Positions 61,545-64,000 of a DNA stretch of 64,000 nucleotides are shown here, piece by piece. The position numbers and the translations under genes were made by a program. The number at the start of each line of letters is the position of its first letter. Within the stretch, counting starts at the first letter, position 1. Source of the DNA: Desulfosarcina alkanivorans (GTDB lineage Bacteria; Desulfobacterota; Desulfobacteria; Desulfobacterales; Desulfosarcinaceae); the NCBI RefSeq assembly GCF_009688945.1, contig NZ_AP021874.1, positions 6,696,001 to 6,760,000 of the forward strand. The letters run 5' to 3'. The notes under the pieces are model-generated. The model was not told the origin of the DNA. It made no database searches and saw only the letters and a list, made by a program, of their open reading frames with translations.

Positions 61545-62630
61545 TCATCCTCCACAGGAAACGTATCCGCCGGCGCTTTTGGAACCGGCTTCCGATTTCT
61601 TCTGATTCGCCACTGAGGCTCCCTTGGAGACGATTTGCGCACTCGCCCCGGGCAATCCGCCCACCAGTTGGTGGGCTTGTATCTCAACCGGAAAGAAGAG
61701 GCCGTTGTTGCCCCACTCGAACCAGGATGAATCATAAAGGGATACGTTTTCAAAACCCATCAGGCGCAGGATGAAATACGAAAACGACCCCCGGCGCCCG
61801 GAGTGACAATAGGTGATTACGCTGTGGTTAGGATCCAACCCGGCATACAGCGCCTGCAGGTCGGTGTAGGTCTTGACCGCCTTGCTTTTCCCATCGACCC
61901 AATTTTGTTTGTAGTCGATGTTGTAGGCCTTGGGTACATGGCCCGTTTTCAGGGGTTTGCCGTCCAGGCCCTCGTTGAGTTTAACGCCGAGGTATTCATC
62001 CGCTGAACGGACATCCAGGATCTGGTAAAAAGGATCTCCCAGTCGGGCCTGGATAAACGCGCCATCCGCCCAGCGATCCATGCGCAACTCCTGTACGGGC
62101 GCCTGGTAGAGTACCGGTTCGGCCGGGCGCGGCCCGGCATCGGTTTTAAAGCCGGCTTCAACCCAAGCTTCGATTCCACGCTCCAGAACCACCTTGCTGT
62201 CATGCCCCAATACATCCAGAATCCAGAAAAGATAGGACGAGGTGGCTCCGCCATCGCGGTCTACGGTATCATAAAGAACCACGGTGTCGCCTCGCGTGAT
62301 ACCGGCCTGGCCTAATATCGCCTGCGCCCGATCAACCCCGACAAAGACTCCGCCGATGCCTCGCGCCGTGGCCGGCTCCTGAAATTGTTTCCATTCCAGA
62401 TGGATCGCACCGGGAATGAAGACATCCTTGAGGTATTTCTTTTCCCGAACGTCAACGATGACCAGTTTGGGGTCGTTAATTCGGCTGTTCAGCCACTGGG
62501 CATCAGCCAGGAAGCTTTCATTGGGATAGCCCTTGGTTGTGACGCCCTGAGCTGAAACCAGAGCCCAAAACACGCCCAAGACCAACAGCACGGCAATGAT
62601 GCTGAATCGTATTGAATGCTTTTGTTTCAT
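61545..62630 (-). CDS. Exported rhodanese-type sulfurtransferase ending in SCGG
   Basis: A 361-residue periplasmic two-domain rhodanese. The signal peptide is about residues 1-28. The first domain (VIVDVREKKYL) lacks a recognisable active cysteine; the second carries CHSGRRGS, the catalytic loop. The C-terminus after a linker is GGYVSCGG. A GG-Cys-GG-like end resembles the sulfur-carrying swinging arm of SoxY, so it might carry a persulfide. It is the first gene of an operon with two YeeE/YedE genes and a lipoprotein. The function suggested is periplasmic delivery of sulfane sulfur. Confidence 0.85.
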   Translation of the reverse strand: MKQKHSIRFSIIAVLLVLGVFWALVSAQGVTTKGYPNESFLADAQWLNSRINDPKLVIVDVREKKYLKDVFIPGAIHLEWKQFQEPATARGIGGVFVGVDRAQAILGQAGITRGDTVVLYDTVDRDGGATSSYLFWILDVLGHDSKVVLERGIEAWVEAGFKTDAGPRPAEPVLYQAPVQELRMDRWADGAFIQARLGDPFYQILDVRSADEYLGVKLNEGLDGKPLKTGHVPKAYNIDYKQNWVDGKSKAVKTYTDLQALYAGLDPNHSVITYCHSGRRGSFSYFILRLMGFENVSLYDSSWFEWGNNGLFFPVEIQAHQLVGGLPGASAQIVSKGASVANQKKSEAGSKSAGGYVSCGG

Positions 62631-63097
62631 GATCCCGGTACCTCCCTTTAACGATCAATAATTTCAAGCAGGTGTGTAAATCATAGGCCTAAATGGTGTC
62701 CAGACCGCGATCCCGACGCGATTAAAAGTATTTCGGCCATGAACGAACAGCTTTCCCCATAGCGATTTCGGTTCAGGCTGGCTGTTGTTCGATCCCTTAG
62801 AAAAATATGTTCGGAATTCGGGTGTCTGAATTCGCCCCATGGCATCGACGTTTTCAATGCAGGAATCTGTCTCTCAAATGTACCGTATCGCATATTGGAA
62901 TCAATACCCCCTACCTGGATCTTAGAGAGCAATAATTGATACGTCAATCTAATCAGGACGACCACCACAACATCTTATGGCCCGCCGATATACAAAATAA
63001 CGACGTTTTCAACTCAACAATTCTTGTATTGATGCTTGAATCCAAAAGAACTCAACAATTCTTGCTATGTTCATAATCGATAAGGGACTTCCAAGCC
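62631..63097. other. AT-rich non-coding stretch upstream of the sulfur operon
   Basis: No gene is supported here, although a 95-codon minus-strand frame exists at 62681-62968. It holds a 16-bp direct repeat (AACTCAACAATTCTTG at 63011-63026 and 63049-63064, 38 bp apart). The base composition is lower in GC than the flanks. The promoter of the rhodanese operon should lie near 62640-62720 but I cannot identify it. Confidence 0.45.
63011..63064 (+). repeat. 16-bp direct repeat
   Basis: AACTCAACAATTCTTG is found at 63011-63026 and at 63049-63064, a 38-bp offset. It may be a tandem regulator site or scar. It lies about 30 bp before the second attC-like element. Confidence 0.6.
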
Positions 63098-63187
63098 ATA
63101 TAACGCAGAGTTCAGCGGCGGGCAGGGTTTGCCGAAGCGTCGCATTGCCGATGCGCCCCGCCCGTCCGCTGTAACGCCGGGTTTTAT
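63098..63187. repeat. attC-like imperfect palindrome 2
   Basis: ATATAAC (63098-63104) is nearly complementary to GTTTTAT (63181-63187). CAGCGGCGGGC (63113-63123) pairs with GCCCGTCCGCTG (63160-63171) with one extra base on one strand, like the extrahelical base of attC sites. A hairpin CGCAT/ATGCG (63141-63155) fills the centre. It closely resembles the element at 59687-59814. Confidence 0.5.
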
Positions 63188-63199
63188 TTTGATAGCTGA

Positions 63200-63919
63200 T
63201 TATTCGCTGCCACCAAACCTTTCTGCTATAAACCGAGCCCTTATCTTTTTTATCAGTCCTTCTTTTTCCATTTCCTCCAACGCGGCTGTAATTTCAGGCA
63301 TCAGATGTCTGTTTTTCTTATGTCGGTAATGATAAAGCGGATAGCTTTCTATGGGAGGTTCCAGCGGTCTGATTCCGGGTATTTTCAACTGCTGCATCAC
63401 TTCCAGTCCGTTTACCCGTGTTATGACAATAATGTCAACTCTTCTCGCACCCAGAATTTTGAAAAGGCTCTCATTGCTGTTGACAGTAGTGGGATTCATT
63501 CCTGCGGTACCCCTGTCTGAGAAATTGATACCTCTCCGCACCCCGACTTTGTAAGGTTAGAGACGGTCCCATCCTTTAATCGCAAATTCCGTCTGCTTCG
63601 TGAAAACCATCCCTTCCTGTACGTTTACAGGTACGGGAACCATAAGCAGATTCGGACATTTCTCGGTTACGCCTGCTATCCGGTATAACTCACCGTCAGT
63701 CTCACCCGTGTTCGAGTAAACGAGCGATCTTAACCCCGGAAATGATCCGAAAACGGTTTCGATGCCGATTCGCCGATAGGTTTCCGCAACAGCTTTCCCG
63801 CTTATAAGTGCGTTGTTGGCCCCTTCGATTGTTGAAAATGTCAGTTTCTCTGCGGCTTGCAATGGAACAGCTATCAGAACGAGACACACTGCAAGCAGGA
63901 TAATTTTCTTCGTTTTCAC
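63200..63919 (-). pseudogene. Family 3 solute-binding protein interrupted by one in-frame stop
   Basis: The coding strand runs leftwards from a GTG at 63917-63919. It has a signal peptide (MKTKKIILLAVCLVLIAVPL) and continues through FSTIEGANNAL and MVFTKQTEFAIKGWDRL to a TAA (63557-63559). Read through the stop, the same frame gives PYKVGVRRGINF, then LFKILGARRVDIIVI and EITAALEEMEKEGLIKKI, the C-terminal lobe of the family. The total would be 239 codons. A single base change (AAA to TAA for Lys, to judge from the context) would explain it. Alternatively stop read-through occurs. It is one of several damaged solute-binding genes in the window. Confidence 0.8.
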
Positions 63920-64000
63920 GATTCTATCGGACCAAAAATCGGCAGGAGCGCCCCTTCGGCATCGGCGGCAACAGCCTCCAGGCCTTGCTGCACTGGCGCG

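Noticed and set aside
62681..62968. 95-codon minus-strand ORF
   Set aside because: No domain, no clear ribosome-binding site, and it lies in an AT-rich non-coding stretch.
59687..63187. A complete integron with cassettes
   Set aside because: No integrase gene is visible and the interval holds a multi-gene operon; only attC-like elements are reported.

Overview
The window looks like a GC-rich chromosome segment from a Gram-negative Desulfobacterota (former Deltaproteobacteria) organism, probably near Desulfobacteraceae/Desulfosarcinaceae. This is inference. It rests on an LptD outer-membrane assembly gene, a ricT-metG-holB housekeeping block, a PAS protein with a Cys-rich tail, periplasmic sulfur-handling genes and many orphan solute-binding proteins. 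No rRNA, tRNA, CRISPR array or intact insertion sequence was recognised.

Layout. 1-7.8 kb: leftward housekeeping genes (lptD, a NusG-like factor, an HU/IHF protein, holB, ricT, metG) and a transpeptidase gene cut by the left edge. 7.9-16.9 kb: rightward surE, a YhaM-like nuclease, tmk flanked by two copies of an intergenic repeat, a cysteine synthase fused to a CysRS-like domain, a hypothetical, a ferredoxin, an MGMT and rsgA. 17.0-29.0 kb: leftward envelope and signalling genes (subtilase, AsmA-like protein, K+ channel, a DUF6909-like protein, solute-binding protein and remnant, glycine-zipper protein, PAS protein, diadenylate-cyclase-like protein). 29.3-36.6 kb: two convergent operons forming a lipid-modification island (desaturase, FAD oxidoreductase, DUF1365, Cfa-type methyltransferase; then DUF1295, GPH transporter, chalcone-isomerase-fold protein). 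36.8-39.2 kb: galT between two broken solute-binding protein genes.

39.4-50.3 kb holds the most coherent unexplained unit. Two divergent gene sets share a 350-bp region. The leftward set encodes a small helical protein, a GNAT-containing protein, a RimK-like ATP-grasp ligase and a PP-loop enzyme with a Cys cluster. The rightward set encodes a GshB-like ATP-grasp ligase followed without a gap by a complete Opp-type ABC transporter. The gene content predicts synthesis or modification of a small peptide-like compound together with peptide transport.

50.5-58.0 kb: a class III nucleotidyl cyclase, a SUMF1-domain protein, a nucleotide-transporter-like membrane protein with a large C-terminal extension, a cNMP-binding protein, a SET-domain protein and a dienoyl-CoA isomerase-like crotonase. 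58.1-64 kb: a degraded acyl-CoA synthetase, a Kv-type channel, then a sulfur operon (rhodanese ending in SCGG, two YeeE/YedE half-transporters, a lipoprotein) bracketed by two integron attC-like palindromes, and a solute-binding protein gene interrupted by one in-frame stop. Pseudogenes and repeats concentrate in 36-39 kb and 58-64 kb, which therefore look like accessory DNA.
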